Source: an uncultured Clostridium sp. (GTDB lineage Bacteria; Bacillota; Clostridia; TANB77; CAG-508). Taken from it: a DNA stretch of 29,604 nt. The notes under the pieces are model-generated. The model ran no database searches, was not told the DNA's origin, and saw only the letters and a list, made by a program, of their open reading frames with translations. Shown here piece after piece: positions 16,250 through 25,388 of the stretch (within the stretch, counting starts at the first letter, position 1; each line of letters opens with the position of its first letter). The stretch is taken from the NCBI GenBank assembly GCA_900555615.1, contig USMB01000018.1:1-29604 (forward strand), in the 5' to 3' direction. The position numbers and the translations under genes are program-made.

Positions 16250-17284
16250 TTATTCTAATGAAATATCTGTTATTTCTTCAGTTTTTTCTTTTAATGGGTG
16301 TAATTCATCTTGAATAGCATTTGTTGTTGCTTGTCTGTTTGATGCACTAACAGATTTATCTATTAATGCGAAATCTTCTATTGATATACCATTTTTTCTC
16401 AAATTACCGTTCGTACTATTTATAATTTCTTTACTTTTTCCATTTTCTATATTTTTTCTATTAAAATTAGGAACATATAAATACATATCTTCTTGGCTTA
16501 CTTGATAAATCTCTGGATCTGGTAAATCTTTTTTATATTCTTCAATTAGTGCTTCTTGTAATTGTGGTAATAAGTGTTCTAAACCTAATTTTTTTAAATC
16601 TGGAATAACACTTTCTTCTAACAAATCTGGAACAGTATATGCATTATAACGGTGTGGAATGTCAAATTTACCAAATTTTTGAGGTCTAGTAATTTCTTTT
16701 ACAATAGCAGGAACTAAATTTTCTTCTAAATTATAGTTCCATATTTTATTGTCTATATCCGTATATTCTTGTAGACGAGTATCAAGTATATTTTGTTCTT
16801 CTTCTGTTATTGAAAAATCAACTGGTTTTACAGGAACAAATAACACCCTTATTCTTGAAAAGAATTTTCTTATTGGATTAACATTTTGTATTGCTTTCAT
16901 TTGTTCACTTTTCTTCTTAGAAACTCTTTCTATTGTTTTACTATATTCATCTAGTTTTTCACTTGATTTAGATAATTGGCCCATTAATTCTTCTATTATT
17001 GCATCTCCCAAAAAAGACGAACTCACAACATCAAAATCTTCTAATTTAGAAGAAAACATTGAGATACCAGCATTTTTAAATACTTGAGATAATTCTACTA
17101 TTTTATTATTTAAAGTAGTACTAGCATTAGGAATATTAACATTTGATTGTCCAATATTTCTTGCATTTGTTGTCATTAAATTTATAGACTCAAATTGCTT
17201 TGTTCTAGCTTCACTAATTTTACTAAAAAGTGTTTCTTTATATATTTTTTCAAATTCTTCTACTCTTTTTTTATCTATTGCCAT
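16250..17284 (-). CDS. Unrecognised 344-aa soluble protein with coiled coil
   Basis: No signal peptide or clear TM helix. Residues 1-35 are charged and helical, about 95-135 resemble a coiled coil (ending KKKSEQMKAI), and about 140-158 is basic and hydrophobic (IRKFFSRIRVLFVPVKPV). A middle domain (about 160-270) contains ITRPQKFGKFDIPHRYNAYTVPD and DLPDPEIYQVSQEDMYLYVPNF. The C-terminus is polar. I do not recognise a family. The alternating helical and loop-rich plan would fit a structural or tethering role, which is conjecture. The ribosome site is GGGGGAGGGG, and an extended -10 promoter lies at 17375-17402. Downstream, 19 bp away, is the 112-aa gene. Confidence 0.75.
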   Translation of the reverse strand: MAIDKKRVEEFEKIYKETLFSKISEARTKQFESINLMTTNARNIGQSNVNIPNASTTLNNKIVELSQVFKNAGISMFSSKLEDFDVVSSSFLGDAIIEELMGQLSKSSEKLDEYSKTIERVSKKKSEQMKAIQNVNPIRKFFSRIRVLFVPVKPVDFSITEEEQNILDTRLQEYTDIDNKIWNYNLEENLVPAIVKEITRPQKFGKFDIPHRYNAYTVPDLLEESVIPDLKKLGLEHLLPQLQEALIEEYKKDLPDPEIYQVSQEDMYLYVPNFNRKNIENGKSKEIINSTNGNLRKNGISIEDFALIDKSVSASNRQATTNAIQDELHPLKEKTEEITDISLE

Positions 17285-17374
17285 AAACCCCTCCCCCTAT
17301 AATATTACTTTTTGGAATTCAGTATTATATTCTATATAATTCATAAAAAGCTACTTCTTTTTACTAACAATTTT

Positions 17375-17402
17375 ATTATACCATAAATTTACAAATTTGT
17401 CT
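17375..17402 (-). promoter_or_regulatory. Candidate promoter of the 344/112-aa gene pair
   Basis: Minus strand extended -10 TATGGTATAAT (TATAAT at 17375-17380) with a poor -35 (TAGACA, about 18 nt upstream). It is 90 bp before the ATG. The rest of the 17285-17545 gap holds no recognisable gene. Confidence 0.5.
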
Positions 17403-17545
17403 ATTTTATTATTCCTATTCTTTAGTTGATTCTAGAGTCAACATTAATTTAGATTATCTAGAATTAAAACGACTTACTATAATAAAGAAAAGAATGTAAC
17501 CTATTAACTATAAATGGCGAAAATACAAAGACTATATACAAATTG

Positions 17546-17580
17546 AAAAAGATATGGTCACACTACAACCATCTCTTTTA
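17546..17580 (-). terminator. Intrinsic terminator of parB
   Basis: Minus strand AAGAGATGGT and ACCATATCTTTTTC form a stem of about 11 bp with one mismatch and a 9-nt loop, followed by U's. It begins just after the parB stop. Confidence 0.75.
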
Positions 17581-17596
17581 AAAATTTATTCGCCTT
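17576..17596 (-). repeat. Direct repeat, parB copy
   Basis: 21 bp covering the last codons (Lys-Gly-Glu), stop and first bases after parB. A 20/21 match is at 15841-15861, 1735 bp away in the same orientation. Confidence 0.6.
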
Positions 17597-18467
17597 TAAT
17601 CAAATTCAACATTCTCTCTAAATCTTCATTATTATGATACTCAATAATAATTCTTCCTTTTCTCTTTCCTTGATCTAATTTTACCTTTGTTCCAAAGAAG
17701 CCTTGAAATCTATCTTCAATATCTTCATATAAATATTGATATTTTGGATCTAATTTTTTCTCTTTTTTAGTTGTTCTATTTTTGCTTTCTGCTTGTCTTA
17801 CAGACTCTCCTCTTTCTATCATTCTAATAGCAGCTTCATATTGTCTTTTTGGATCACTTATTCCAGCCAATGCTTTACAATGTCCTTCTGATAATTTTCC
17901 TTGTTTTACTAATTCCAAAACATCTGGTGCTAAATACAATACTCTAACTGTATTTGATACGCTACTTCTACTTTTGCCTATTTTTTTAGAAACTTGTTCC
18001 TGTGTTAATCCATACTTATCCATTAATTGACGTATTCCTAATGCTTTTTCATAAGGGTTCAAGTCTTCTCTTTGAATATTTTCTATTAAAGCTATTTCTT
18101 TATTAGTTTGTTCATCATCATCTCTTATTATTGCTGGAATTTCTTCTAATCCTGCAATTTTTGCAGCTCTCCATCTTCTTTCACCTGCAACAATTGCATA
18201 ATATCCCTCTTTTTTTGTTACAACAATTGGTTGAATTACACCATAAGTTTTTATTGAATCAGCTAATTCCTCCAATGATTCTTGATTGAACGTTTTTCTT
18301 GGTTGATCTCTATTGGGTTCAACATCTGTTATTTTTAATGTTTTTAAATTTTCATTGTCTTCAACTTGCTCTTTTGTTTGTTCTTCTTCTACTTCTGTTA
18401 CTAATGGAGAAGCTCCAAATAAAGCGTCTAAACCTTTTCCTAATCCTGTCTTTTTTGGTTTTGCCAT
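17586..18467 (-). CDS. parB: Chromosome partitioning protein ParB/Spo0J
   Basis: 293 aa. ParB binds parS sites near the origin, loads as a CTP-dependent clamp and recruits SMC. The N-terminus KTGLGKGLDALFG is the typical ParA-contact start. The CTP-binding domain has GERRWRA (95-101) and ENIQRE (129-134). A helix-turn-helix (about 154-177, LTQEQVSKKIGKSRSSVSNT) reads parS, and a C-terminal dimerisation domain ends the protein. It lies 30 bp after parA. It could also be called Noc, but only one ParB-type gene is present and it pairs with parA. I saw no canonical TGTTTCACGTGAAACA site in the window. Confidence 0.97.
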   Translation of the reverse strand: MAKPKKTGLGKGLDALFGASPLVTEVEEEQTKEQVEDNENLKTLKITDVEPNRDQPRKTFNQESLEELADSIKTYGVIQPIVVTKKEGYYAIVAGERRWRAAKIAGLEEIPAIIRDDDEQTNKEIALIENIQREDLNPYEKALGIRQLMDKYGLTQEQVSKKIGKSRSSVSNTVRVLYLAPDVLELVKQGKLSEGHCKALAGISDPKRQYEAAIRMIERGESVRQAESKNRTTKKEKKLDPKYQYLYEDIEDRFQGFFGTKVKLDQGKRKGRIIIEYHNNEDLERMLNLIKGE

Positions 18468-18497
18468 GATCTTTTCCCCCTATTTAATATTTTATAT

Positions 18498-19262
18498 TTA
18501 ATTTGCATTATTTTTTAATAATTCTTTTGCGAATTTTTCATAAGCTTTTGCTCCTTTAGATCTAGGATCATATAATGAAATTGGCATTCCATAACTTGGA
18601 GCTTCACTTAATCTTACATTTCTTGGTATAACTGTTTTATATACCTTATCTTCAAAATATTTTTTTACTTCTTTTACTACTTGGTTTGAAAGGTTTGTCC
18701 TTGCATCATACATTGTAAGTAATGCCCCTTCTATTTCTAAGTTTTTATTTAAATGTTTTTTTACTAAATTTACAGTATTTAACAATTGTCCTAATCCTTC
18801 AAGCGCGAAATATTCGCATTGTACAGGAATTAATACACTGTCTGATGCTGTAAATGCATTTAATGTAATTAATCCTAATGATGGTGGACAATCTATTAAA
18901 ATATAATCATATTGATCTTTTACTAAATCTAATTTTGCTTTTAATCTTTGTTCTCTTGACATCATTGAAACAAGTTCTACTTCAGCTCCAGCCAAACTAA
19001 TGTTTGATGGACAAACTTTTAAATTTTTAATTGCTGTTTCTTGTACTGTTTCTTCAAATGTTGTGTCTCCAACCAATATGTCATATACAGATAATTCTAC
19101 ATCTTTATCAACTCCTAATCCACTTGTCGCATTTCCTTGTGGATCAGTATCTATTAATAAAACTTTTTTTCCTTTTTTTGCTAGCAAAGTGCTTAAATTC
19201 ACTGTGGTTGTAGTCTTCCCTACTCCACCTTTTTGGTTTGCTACTGATATTACTTTTCCCAT
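18498..19262 (-). CDS. parA: Chromosome partitioning ATPase ParA/Soj
   Basis: 254 aa, full length for chromosomal Soj. It shows the deviant Walker A motif KGGVGKTT (11-18), the signature IDTDPQGNAT (37-46), and IDCPPSLGL (about 122-130). It dimerises with ATP on the nucleoid, and Soj also controls DnaA activity in Bacillus. It is the first gene of a parA-parB operon. The start has an AAGGAAGG site. The promoter at 19336-19364 sits directly beside the large hairpin that separates it from rsmG. Confidence 0.98.
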   Translation of the reverse strand: MGKVISVANQKGGVGKTTTTVNLSTLLAKKGKKVLLIDTDPQGNATSGLGVDKDVELSVYDILVGDTTFEETVQETAIKNLKVCPSNISLAGAEVELVSMMSREQRLKAKLDLVKDQYDYILIDCPPSLGLITLNAFTASDSVLIPVQCEYFALEGLGQLLNTVNLVKKHLNKNLEIEGALLTMYDARTNLSNQVVKEVKKYFEDKVYKTVIPRNVRLSEAPSYGMPISLYDPRSKGAKAYEKFAKELLKNNAN

Positions 19263-19335
19263 GTTTTTTACCTTCCTTTCAGTTTTGTCTCGTTAGTATT
19301 TATTTTTCAAAAACTATTTTTTTGCAACCATTAAT

Positions 19336-19364
19336 ATAATATATAATATTTAAAAATATGTCAA
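19336..19364 (-). promoter_or_regulatory. Promoter of parA-parB
   Basis: Minus strand TTGACA (19359-19364), 17-nt spacer, TATTAT (19336-19341), about 75 bp upstream of the parA ATG. The -35 matches the consensus. Confidence 0.7.
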
Positions 19365-19407
19365 TGCATTTTCGACAATTTTAACCAAAAAAATTTTTAA
19401 AAAATAA

Positions 19408-19543
19408 AAAAAGAAGAGAACATATAAATATATTAAGTGAAATTGTGGGGACCGTTCAAAAATTCTCAAAAATTTGAATAAACTTTTGTAAGAATTTTTA
19501 GAATGGGGATAACGAAAATATATTTATATACTCTCTTCTTTTT
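19408..19543. other. 136-bp near-perfect hairpin between rsmG and parA
   Basis: The outer arms (19408-19434 and 19517-19543) match in 25 of 27 positions. Inside is a GGGGA-containing internal loop, then an inner stem (CCGTTC + AAAAATTCT against AGAATTTTT + GAATGG, 15 bp with one G-U and one bulge), then a 5-bp tip stem and a 12-nt loop. On the minus strand the right-hand end is followed by a run of U's, so it can terminate the rsmG transcript. Its length is far above an ordinary terminator. It could be a MITE-like relic or a structured RNA. The rest of the 19263-19553 gap has only the parA promoter and leader. Confidence 0.7.
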
Positions 19544-19553
19544 CGATTATTTA

Positions 19554-20276
19554 TTATTTAATTGGTTCTTTGCTTGGAAGACCAGCTTTTCTTGGATATT
19601 TATTTGGTGTTGACTTTTCTTTTTTAATCTCTATTATTGTTCTTCCAATATCACTTTGAGGTAAACAAAATTCATCAACTTTAGAAATTGCTCCACACAA
19701 AACTGATATAGCTTTTTTAGCTTGATCAATTTCTTCTGTCGCATTTGCAGCCTTCATACAAATGCATTTTCCTCCAACTTTAACAAGTGGGATCAAATAT
19801 TCTGACAATGTTGATAAATTTGCTACTGCTCTTGAAGTTGCAACATCAAATTTTTCTCTATATTTTTTATTTTGTCCAAAGTCCTCTGCTCTAGCATGAA
19901 CTAATTCTACATTTTTCAATCCTAATTGATTAATAACCTCTTGTAGAAACACTAATCTCTTATTTAATGAATCAACTAATGTTATTTTTAATGTAGGATT
20001 CATTATACTTAATGGAATTCCTGGAAAACCAGCCCCTGTTCCAACATCAACTACAGTTTTATTGTTTTCTATCCTATTTAATATAGTTAAAGAATCAATA
20101 AAATGTTTTTGTATAATTTCTTCTGGTTCAATTATTGCTGTTAAATTCATTTTTTCATTCCATTCAATTAATAAATTCATATATTTATAAAATTGCTCCA
20201 TCTGCTCCACAGAAAAATGAACACCTATAATATTAGATTTTTCTAGTAGCTCCTCGTTAAATACACTATTATTCAT
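19554..20276 (-). CDS. rsmG: 16S rRNA (guanine-N7) methyltransferase RsmG
   Basis: 240 aa, normal length. It methylates N7 of 16S rRNA G527 (E. coli numbering) in the decoding region using S-adenosylmethionine. The SAM-binding loop VDVGTGAGFPGIP (76-88) is intact, with upstream NLTAI (45-49) and KHFIDSL (58-64). The start has AGGAG and lies 12 bp after mnmG. Its stop is followed by the 136-bp hairpin. The gene order mnmG-rsmG-parA-parB is the usual one in Firmicutes. Confidence 0.97.
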   Translation of the reverse strand: MNNSVFNEELLEKSNIIGVHFSVEQMEQFYKYMNLLIEWNEKMNLTAIIEPEEIIQKHFIDSLTILNRIENNKTVVDVGTGAGFPGIPLSIMNPTLKITLVDSLNKRLVFLQEVINQLGLKNVELVHARAEDFGQNKKYREKFDVATSRAVANLSTLSEYLIPLVKVGGKCICMKAANATEEIDQAKKAISVLCGAISKVDEFCLPQSDIGRTIIEIKKEKSTPNKYPRKAGLPSKEPIK

Positions 20277-20288
20277 ATCATAATTCTC

Positions 20289-22157
20289 CTATCTCTTTGT
20301 TTGTAAAAATACAAGTAATACAGAAATGTCTGCAGGAGACACTCCAGAAATTCTAGAAGCTTGTCCTATTGAATGTGGCTTATGTTTGTTTAATTTTTGT
20401 CTAGCTTCTAAACTAATTCCTTTTACTGTATTGTAATCTAAGTCCTCTGGTAATAATTTTTTCTCCATTTTTTTGAATTTTTCTACTTGAGCCTCTTGCA
20501 TTTTTATATATCCATCATATTTTACTTGAATTTCTACTTCTTCTTTTACTTGTTCTCCTAATTCTGGTCTATCTTTATCAATTGCTGCAAGTGAAGCATA
20601 AGAAATTTCTGCTCTTTTTAATAATTCTGATAATTTTGAACCTGTTGTAAGTTCAGAAGTTCCTTGATTTCTTAAAAATTCGTTTACTTCTTCTGTTGGT
20701 CTTACTATAGTTTCCTCTAACCTCTTCTTCTCTGCTTCAATTTTTTGCTTTTTATCCAAAAATTTATTATATCTTTCATCAGAAATTAATCCAATTTCAT
20801 GTCCTTTTTCAGTTAAACGTAAATCTGCATTGTCTTGTCTTAATAAAAGTCTGTATTCCGCTCTAGAAGTCATCATTCTGTATGGTTCATTTGTTCCTTT
20901 TGTTACAATATCATCAATTAAAACACCTATATAAGCCTCTGTTCTATCTAATATTAAAGGCTCTTTTCCTTTTATCTTTTGTGAAGCATTTATTCCTGCA
21001 ATTAGTCCTTGACATGCAGCTTCTTCATATCCAGAAGTTCCATTTGTTTGTCCAGCAAAAAATAATCCATCAATTTTCTTATATTCTAGTGATAATTTTA
21101 AATCTGCAGGATCTATACAATCATATTCTATTGCATATGCAGGTCTTGTAAATTCACAATGTTCTAGTCCTGGAAGTGTCCTATACATCGCTATTTGCAC
21201 ATCTTCTGGTAATGATGAACTCATTCCTTGAATATACATTTCATCTGTATCTATACCAATTGGCTCCACGAAAACTTGATGTCTTTCTTTATCTGCAAAT
21301 CTTACAACTTTATCTTCTATAGATGGACAATATCTTGGACCTGTTCCCTCTATAACTCCTGCATATAATGGTGATCTGTGTAAATTATCTCTAATAATTT
21401 TATGTGTTTCTGCATTTGTATATGTTAAATAACAATCTACCTGGTCAAATTGTTTCATTTTATCTTCAAAAGAAAATGGTATTATGTCTACATCTCCTTT
21501 TTGAACTTCCATCTTTGAAAAATCTATACTTTTTTTATTAATTCTTGCTGGTGTTCCAGTTTTAAATCTAACTAAATTAACACCTAATCCTTTTAAACAT
21601 TCAGATAGCTTATTAGCTGGAAATACGCCATCTGGGCCACTTTCCTTTGAATAATCTCCTATAAATATTTTCCCTTTTAAATATGTACCTGTTGCAACTA
21701 TAATTGATTTTACATTATATATTGCTCCTACATCTGTTTGAATAGATTTTACTTTATTATTTTCTAGTTTTATGTCTACTATTTCTGCTTGTTTTAAATC
21801 TAAATTTTCTTGTTTTTCCAAAGTATGTTTCATTTCCATTTGATATCTTTTTCTATCTGCTTGTGCCCTCAAAGAGTGCACAGCCGGCCCTTTTGAGGTA
21901 TTTAACATTTTTATTTGTATCATTGTTTTATCAATATTTTTGCCCATTTCTCCACCAAGTGCATCTATTTCTCTTACAAGATGTCCTTTTGAACTTCCAC
22001 CTATATGCGGATTACATGGCATATTTGCAACAGCCTCTAAGCTAATTGAAAATATTGCTGTTTTCATTCCAAGTCTTGCTGCAGCTAGTGCAGCTTCGCA
22101 TCCAGCATGTCCTGCTCCAATTACTACTATATCATATTCACCTGCATAGTAACTCAT
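20289..22157 (-). CDS. mnmG: tRNA uridine-34 modification enzyme MnmG (GidA)
   Basis: 622 aa, full length. With MnmE it adds the carboxymethylaminomethyl group to U34 of tRNAs reading split codon boxes, using FAD, glycine and methylene-THF. The FAD site [17 protein letters not shown] (14-30) and family motifs such as [22 protein letters not shown] (47-68, continuous in the frame) and [17 protein letters not shown] (about 370-386) are seen. The C-terminus has the MnmE/tRNA-contact helical domain. Start ATG with AAAGGAGAG. A gene-free, AT-rich 146-bp gap separates it from mnmE. Confidence 0.98.
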   Translation of the reverse strand: MSYYAGEYDIVVIGAGHAGCEAALAAARLGMKTAIFSISLEAVANMPCNPHIGGSSKGHLVREIDALGGEMGKNIDKTMIQIKMLNTSKGPAVHSLRAQADRKRYQMEMKHTLEKQENLDLKQAEIVDIKLENNKVKSIQTDVGAIYNVKSIIVATGTYLKGKIFIGDYSKESGPDGVFPANKLSECLKGLGVNLVRFKTGTPARINKKSIDFSKMEVQKGDVDIIPFSFEDKMKQFDQVDCYLTYTNAETHKIIRDNLHRSPLYAGVIEGTGPRYCPSIEDKVVRFADKERHQVFVEPIGIDTDEMYIQGMSSSLPEDVQIAMYRTLPGLEHCEFTRPAYAIEYDCIDPADLKLSLEYKKIDGLFFAGQTNGTSGYEEAACQGLIAGINASQKIKGKEPLILDRTEAYIGVLIDDIVTKGTNEPYRMMTSRAEYRLLLRQDNADLRLTEKGHEIGLISDERYNKFLDKKQKIEAEKKRLEETIVRPTEEVNEFLRNQGTSELTTGSKLSELLKRAEISYASLAAIDKDRPELGEQVKEEVEIQVKYDGYIKMQEAQVEKFKKMEKKLLPEDLDYNTVKGISLEARQKLNKHKPHSIGQASRISGVSPADISVLLVFLQTKR

Positions 22158-22303
22158 TTTCTTTTCTCTCCTTTTTTACATTTAATATTATATTCATATA
22201 TCATTTTATTTCTTTTTATTTTCTTCATATTTTAATTTTAAACCATTTTATATGAAATTATATCTATTTAAAATTTAATTGTCTTATTTTTGATTTTAAG
22301 AGT

Positions 22304-23674
22304 TTACTTTCCAAGACAAAATTTAGAAAAAATTTCATTTATTATATCTTCAGTTACAACTTCACCTGTAATTTCTCCTAAATCCTCTAGAATCTCTTTT
22401 ATATAAATAGTTATAATATCAATAGGCATATTCATATTTAATGCCTCATTCGCCTTTTTAACGTTTTCTAAAGACTTTGAAATTATATTTTTGTGTCTAA
22501 CATTCGTAATCAATATATCATTATCTAAATTAATTTCATTTAAATTAAATAATTCAGAAATTTTTTCATATAATTCATCTATTCCTGTTTTATTTAATGC
22601 AGAAATCTTTAATATATTTTTACTTGCCTTTTTTAATTTTTCATCATTTTCTGAAATTACTGGATTCAAATCATTTTTATTTAATAAAATTATAGATTTT
22701 TTATTTTCTATTAATTTTAAAATTTCAATGTCTTCCTCTGTTAATTCCTTAGAGCTATCAAAAATAGCTATTACTAGATCTGCTTCTTCTGCTAATTTAA
22801 TTGATTTTTCTACTCCTATTTTTTCTACCTTATCAGAAGCTTCCCTAATACCTGCTGTATCTATTAATTTTAAAGGTATTCCATTAATTGTTACAAATTC
22901 CTCAATTGTATCTCTTGTAGTCCCTGCAATATCTGTTACAATTGCTCTATCTTCTTTTAAGATTGCATTTAAAAGAGATGATTTTCCTGCATTTGGCTTA
23001 CCTATAATTGCAGTTTTAATACCTTCTTTTATGATTTTACCATTATCAAAAGATTTTTCTAACTTAATTAGTCTTTGCCCTACGCTTTGTAGCATTCCAC
23101 TTAATTCTTCTTGTTGTACTTCTGGTGTATCATATTCTGGATAATCAATTGTAACTTCTATATTTACAAGTACATCCATAATTTCTTGCTTAATTTCTTT
23201 AATTTCTTTTGATAAAAAGCCTTCCAGCTGCTTTATTCCGCTTTTTGCCTCTTTATCAGATTTTGCATTAATTACATCAATTACAGATTCTGCTTGTGCT
23301 AAATCTATTCTACCATTTAAAAATGCTCTTTTTGTAAATTCCCCTGGTTCCGCAAGCTCAGCCCCATTTTTTAAGCACAATTCTAGTATTTTTCTTACTA
23401 TTACTGTTCCACCATGTGAATTAATTTCACACATATTCTCAGTTGTATAACTTCTTGGAGCTTTAAAATATGAAACCAAAACTTCATCTATAATGTGACC
23501 ATCTTCCACTATATTTCCGTATTTGATGGTATATCCTTTTATTTCATCAATATTTTGCTTATTTTTTGCAACAAATATTTTGTCTAAAACTTCAAATGAT
23601 TTTTCTCCACTCATTCGAATTATTCCAATCCCGCCGATTCCTGGTGCCGTAGAGATTGATGCTATTGTACTCAT
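22304..23674 (-). CDS. mnmE: tRNA modification GTPase MnmE (TrmE)
   Basis: 456 aa, full length. The N-terminal THF-binding domain (1-120) is followed by a helical domain split by an inserted GTPase domain. The GTPase has Walker A GKPNAGKSS (225-233), GTTRD (251-255), DTAG (about 270-273) and NKND (about 335-338). The C-terminal catalytic Cys is in FCLGK (452-456). Works as a complex with MnmG. Ribosome site GGAGGAATAAA. Its promoter is not obvious because jag lies upstream, with a terminator-like hairpin between them. Confidence 0.98.
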   Translation of the reverse strand: MSTIASISTAPGIGGIGIIRMSGEKSFEVLDKIFVAKNKQNIDEIKGYTIKYGNIVEDGHIIDEVLVSYFKAPRSYTTENMCEINSHGGTVIVRKILELCLKNGAELAEPGEFTKRAFLNGRIDLAQAESVIDVINAKSDKEAKSGIKQLEGFLSKEIKEIKQEIMDVLVNIEVTIDYPEYDTPEVQQEELSGMLQSVGQRLIKLEKSFDNGKIIKEGIKTAIIGKPNAGKSSLLNAILKEDRAIVTDIAGTTRDTIEEFVTINGIPLKLIDTAGIREASDKVEKIGVEKSIKLAEEADLVIAIFDSSKELTEEDIEILKLIENKKSIILLNKNDLNPVISENDEKLKKASKNILKISALNKTGIDELYEKISELFNLNEINLDNDILITNVRHKNIISKSLENVKKANEALNMNMPIDIITIYIKEILEDLGEITGEVVTEDIINEIFSKFCLGK

Positions 23675-23700
23675 TTTATTCCTCCATTCTAAAAAAATAA

Positions 23701-23751
23701 GAAGTCAAGTCTTTTAATCTTTTGCATGATTAAAATCTGAACTTTGACTTC
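23701..23751 (-). terminator. Compound hairpin between jag and mnmE
   Basis: Outer stem GAAGTCAA/TTGACTTC (23701-23708 with 23744-23751) and inner stem TTTTAATC/GATTAAAA (23712-23719 with 23728-23735). On the minus strand it is followed by TTATTTTTTT, so an intrinsic terminator for jag is likely. It leaves little space for an mnmE promoter, so read-through is probable. Confidence 0.65.
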
Positions 23752-23760
23752 CGATTTTTA

Positions 23761-24435
23761 TTAATCTATTTTTGAAATTACTATTCTTCTTCTTGGTTCT
23801 TGACCAATACTTCTTGTTTCTACTTTTGGATTATCTTGTAAAAAACTATGAATAACTTTTCTTTCATAAGCTTGCATTGGCTCTAATGTTATCATCTTTC
23901 CTGTTTTTTCAACTATTTTTGCTTTTTTTGTTGCTAATTCTTGAAGTGTTTTTATTCTTTTTTCTTTATAATTTTCTATGTCTAATCTAACGATTACTCT
24001 ATTTTCTGATTTTTTGTTAGCTAAAGCTTTTAAGATATTTTCTAAAGCATATAATGCTTCTCCCCTATATCCTATAATGTTTCCAACATTTTTTCCCTGT
24101 AGTGAAACATATAAACACTTATCTTTAATCTCAATTGTGTATGTTGTTTCATTAGCAAGTTTTTCTATAAATTCTTTTAAAAATTTATCAATTTCTTGTT
24201 TTGCTTCTTCAAGTTCTTGTTCTGTTGTTTCAATTTCAAATTCTTCTGGCTTTTTAGCTTCTTTTTCTTTTAATTCTACCTTTACAATCTTTGGTGCTAA
24301 TATATCAAAAAAGCTTTTTTTATTTTCTTCTAATACTTTAATTTCAACTAACTCTTTTGGTAATCCAATCTCTTTTAAACCTTTTTCAATAGCTTCTGCT
24401 GTTGTCTTTCCTTCTGAAATAATAGTTTTTGCCAT
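23761..24435 (-). CDS. jag: RNA-binding protein Jag/KhpB (SpoIIIJ-associated)
   Basis: 224 aa. The Jag-N domain (1-50, KTIISEGKTTAEAIEKGL and KSFFDILAP) leads into an acidic Glu/Lys linker (about 50-85). A KH domain follows (LYVSLQGKNVGNIIGYRGEA, about 109-128, with the GxxG-type IGYRGEA). A C-terminal R3H domain (about 155-224) ends ERKVIHSFLQDNPKVETRS and RRRIVIS. KhpB binds RNA, pairs with KhpA and influences cell envelope homeostasis and sporulation. It stands 3 bp after yidC and has a strong GAGGAGGAATAG site. It is somewhat longer than the Bacillus form (208 aa). Confidence 0.96.
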   Translation of the reverse strand: MAKTIISEGKTTAEAIEKGLKEIGLPKELVEIKVLEENKKSFFDILAPKIVKVELKEKEAKKPEEFEIETTEQELEEAKQEIDKFLKEFIEKLANETTYTIEIKDKCLYVSLQGKNVGNIIGYRGEALYALENILKALANKKSENRVIVRLDIENYKEKRIKTLQELATKKAKIVEKTGKMITLEPMQAYERKVIHSFLQDNPKVETRSIGQEPRRRIVISKID

Positions 24436-24438
24436 TTT

Positions 24439-25374
24439 CTATTCCTCCTCGTCTTTTAATAGTTTATTTAAAATTAATCTTTCAATTATCATTAATAAAC
24501 TATTCATTAACCAATATAATGCTAGTCCTAATGGTGCTATTAAGGCTACTGCTAAATACATTACAGGAAACATCATATTCATATTTTTATTCATTTGAGC
24601 CATAGGATCAAATTCATCTTCTGGATTAGATAATGCCTTTTCATCTTTATTCTCTTTTGTTGCTTTTTTATTAGTATTTGTTGGATTAGTAATTCTCATT
24701 GAAATTATAGCTACAATTACATATAAAACTGGTATTATATATGCTTTCCAATCTGAACTTCTTGTTGGAACTTGTGCTAAATTAAGTCCTAAAAAGTCCA
24801 TATTGATATATAAAGAATCTATTTCATCATTATTTATTTCTGCTAAATCTTTTTTATTCTCTTCTGTTGTTTGTTCTTCGTTATTGGTGTTTTCCGTATT
24901 TTTCAAATTTTTAATATTGTCTAATTCCCTAATGATTTCTATTTCTGGATATGCACTATTTGTACTTAAATTATTTTCTTTTACTATTTTAGAATATTTA
25001 TTTATCATGTCAGGATTAACTTTTTCCATATAAGTTAATGGTGATCTAACTAAATAAAATACTGCAAATAATAATATAATTTGTACAATCGCACTTAAAC
25101 ACCCACTAAATGGACTCATATTTTCTGATTTGTATACTTCCATTGTTGCTTGGTTTAACATTTCTGGATTATTTTTATATTTGAATTGTATTTCTTTTAA
25201 TTTCTTTTGAATTTTAGTAGATTTCTTCATTGTTTTCTGCTGTTTTATTGATAAAGGTATCATTAAAATTTTTATTAATATTGAAAAAATAATGATCGCT
25301 AATCCATAATTCTTAACTATTTCGTATATAAAATTTAACACATATCCAAATATATTTGCAAAAAATGCTATCAT
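24439..25374 (-). CDS. yidC: Membrane protein insertase YidC
   Basis: 311 aa. Inserts and folds proteins in the cytoplasmic membrane (SpoIIIJ/OxaA family). Five TM segments: about 13-33, 92-110, 212-230, 264-280 and 285-303. The cytoplasmic loop KQQKTMKKSTKIQKKLKEIQ (about 44-63) is typical. The predicted extracytoplasmic loop (about 120-195) contains an acidic Glu/Asn/Thr-rich stretch that is longer than usual. There is no lipobox cysteine after the first helix, unlike the Bacillus paralogues, which are lipoproteins. It is followed by jag, the usual partner. RBS AAGGGG precedes the start. Confidence 0.96.
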   Translation of the reverse strand: MIAFFANIFGYVLNFIYEIVKNYGLAIIIFSILIKILMIPLSIKQQKTMKKSTKIQKKLKEIQFKYKNNPEMLNQATMEVYKSENMSPFSGCLSAIVQIILLFAVFYLVRSPLTYMEKVNPDMINKYSKIVKENNLSTNSAYPEIEIIRELDNIKNLKNTENTNNEEQTTEENKKDLAEINNDEIDSLYINMDFLGLNLAQVPTRSSDWKAYIIPVLYVIVAIISMRITNPTNTNKKATKENKDEKALSNPEDEFDPMAQMNKNMNMMFPVMYLAVALIAPLGLALYWLMNSLLMIIERLILNKLLKDEEE

Positions 25375-25388
25375 ACTATTGCCCCTTT

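Noticed and set aside
22491..23144. 217-codon plus-strand open frame opposite mnmE
   Set aside because: It lies wholly within a firm mnmE on the other strand, has no family pattern, and is rich in Ser/Phe/Ile as expected of the antisense of an AT-rich gene.
23978..24598. 206-codon plus-strand open frame opposite jag and yidC
   Set aside because: Antisense shadow of two certain genes, with no ribosome site and Ser/Phe-rich low-complexity composition.
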